Assembly (NCBI GenBank): GCA_019247775.1
Contig: JAFBAN010000143.1
Location: 1-33,661 of the forward strand
Length of the DNA stretch: 33,661 nucleotides
Direction of reading: 5' to 3'
From: Chitinophagaceae bacterium
GTDB taxonomy: Bacteria > Bacteroidota > Bacteroidia > Chitinophagales > Chitinophagaceae
Positions 33,601 to 33,661 of this stretch are shown here, piece after piece; position 1 is the first letter of the stretch, and each line of letters opens with the position of its first letter. Position numbers and translations under genes: made by a program. The notes under the pieces are model-generated. The model did no database searches. It was given only the letters and a program-made list of their open reading frames with translations, and was not told where the DNA came from.

Positions 33601-33661
33601 GCGCAGGATAAATCTCGATGCCGCAGACATCAGCCGGTCCATCAAAGGCGATCCGCAGCAA
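30650..33661 (+). CDS. GH127/GH146-type beta-L-arabinofuranosidase with LamG-like and Ig-like modules, 3' end missing
   Basis: The frame is open for 1004 codons from ATG 30650 to the window end. A signal segment (about 13-35) is followed by a LamG/concanavalin-A-like domain (about 45-265; GLAARYMFDGDAKDW, LNTWVHLAIVIDIPSRS, LHDFRIYRIPL). A short Ig-like repeat follows (about 303-375; LPAYVEGTYKDEL, YSITGRVAGT), and then a DUF1680-type catalytic domain starts near MFPLDRVMLKAD. In the catalytic domain, Glu762-Thr-Cys764 and Cys832-Cys833 match the zinc-thiolate site of HypBA1-like enzymes, with one of the two Cys as likely nucleophile; Glu741 is a candidate acid/base. It would release L-arabinofuranose outside the cytoplasm. 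It overlaps the membrane-protein gene by eight bases. GH127 and GH146 cannot be told apart by eye. Confidence 0.88.
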   Translation, partial: MNKIAGHPGRPGIAACSGIFFRCFLLSVLLHGVVATRAQNGDQMLDGIGETGLAARYMFDGDAKDWSRNNLQAKLQGEARFVNDSRFGKKVLSLPGDNAFVTIPGEALADLESISITGWICLRSKQPGQRFFDLGKDITQHFFAAPAGTNIQEGYQALITGQDNKHGAVAPPIELNTWVHLAIVIDIPSRSMISYVDGRPVGDMKDLSYGLANIFGNQPGEKIFYIGRSFSPGDPYLNALLHDFRIYRIPLNGRQVAAIYSAQKSVNEGSVNTSGRRAEDDLPRFASTEPQLYTSYLVQVPDVKVETEVGDLPRLPAYVEGTYKDELKNNGPKVRVIWPEATDNSAVLKPGQYSITGRVAGTDFHPKAFVTIKARQKTVTPGVKLAMFPLDRVMLKADAKGHGTQFIENRDKFISTLAKTDPNSFLYMFRQAFGQPQPEGAKALGGWDTRDTKLRGHATGHYLSAIAQAYAGTGYDKNLQANFSGKMEYMVNVLYGLSQLSGKEKQAGGVHNSDPAKVPPGPGKSVYDSDLSDTGIRNDYWNWGTGFISAYPPDQFIMLENGAKYGGQKHQIWAPYYTLHKILAGLLDVYEVSGNQKALAIASGMGDWVYARLSRLPKDTLVRMWNTYIAGEFGGMNEVMARMYRITGKEDHLATAHLFDNIRVFFGDTAHSHGLAKNVDLFRGLHANQHIPQIVGSIEMYRVSANSEYYKVADNFWYKMVNDYMYSIGGVAGARNPNNAECFISQPGTLYENGFAAGGQNETCATYNMLKLTGDLFLYDQRGELMDYYERALYNDILASVAETTPANTYHVPVRPGSVKQFGNADMIGFTCCNGTALESSTKLQNSIYFRSADNNALYVNLYIPSVLEWTERSIAIDQSTNFPNEDNTTLTVKGSGKFDIHVRIPGWATGGFFVKINGREQKLQASPGTYLKLSRSWKDGDRIELKMPFRFHLDPVMDQQNIASLFYGPVLLAAQETEPRKEWRRINLDAADISRSIKGDPQQ

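Noticed and set aside
1..33661. tRNA, rRNA, CRISPR or insertion sequence
   Set aside because: I looked for cloverleaf-like T-arms, spacer-regular repeats and transposase motifs and found none.

Overview
The window looks like a Bacteroidota chromosome segment, most likely Chitinophagaceae. The reasons are two SusC/RagA-type receptors (one with its SusD partner), lipoproteins with Lys/Asp-rich residues after the lipobox Cys, almost no Shine-Dalgarno sequences, RprX/RprY-like signalling genes and several periplasmic glycosidases. The family assignment rests on remembered protein style, not on a database search. No rRNA, tRNA, CRISPR array, insertion sequence or phage gene was found.

Layout. Positions 1-340 hold the 5' end of a SusC-like receptor (minus strand). 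788-2135 hold a DUF4386 membrane protein and a convergent HD-domain hydrolase. 2282-10196 is a plus-strand efflux operon: OmpR-type regulator, histidine kinase, TolC-like channel, short adaptor lipoprotein, RND pump and a PepSY-like periplasmic protein, closed by a clear terminator. 10635-11250 holds a small Xre regulator and a small helix-hairpin-helix-like protein, divergently arranged. 11537-15060 is a signalling cluster: a LuxR-type regulator, an uncharacterised 160-residue protein behind an AT-rich promoter region, an uncharacterised multi-pass membrane protein, a HisKA_3-like kinase and a second LuxR-type regulator. 15103-17166 (minus) is a GH3 glycosidase with a structured leader. 17453-19418 is an RprX/RprY-like kinase-regulator pair. 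19475-20687 is a DUF2264 gene broken by two frameshifts. 20690-21160 (minus) is a DinB-family protein. 21395-27256 (minus) is a susC-susD-surface lipoprotein operon. 27822-29501 is a GMC oxidoreductase. 29773-33661 holds a one-pass membrane protein overlapped by a GH127/GH146-type beta-L-arabinofuranosidase that runs off the window.

How the genes fit together. The right half reads as a carbohydrate-use region: GH3, DUF2264, SusCD with a third surface lipoprotein, a GMC sugar-type oxidoreductase and an arabinofuranosidase. Arabinose-containing plant glycans are a reasonable guess for the substrate, but only the GH127-type enzyme points there. The left half is envelope stress and export: a two-component system with its own tripartite pump. 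The middle cluster (12248-15060) is the least explained part. It has phased operator-like repeats, a cysteine-containing small protein, a strong hairpin, then membrane protein, kinase and regulator in a translationally coupled run. It is my best candidate for an undescribed system.
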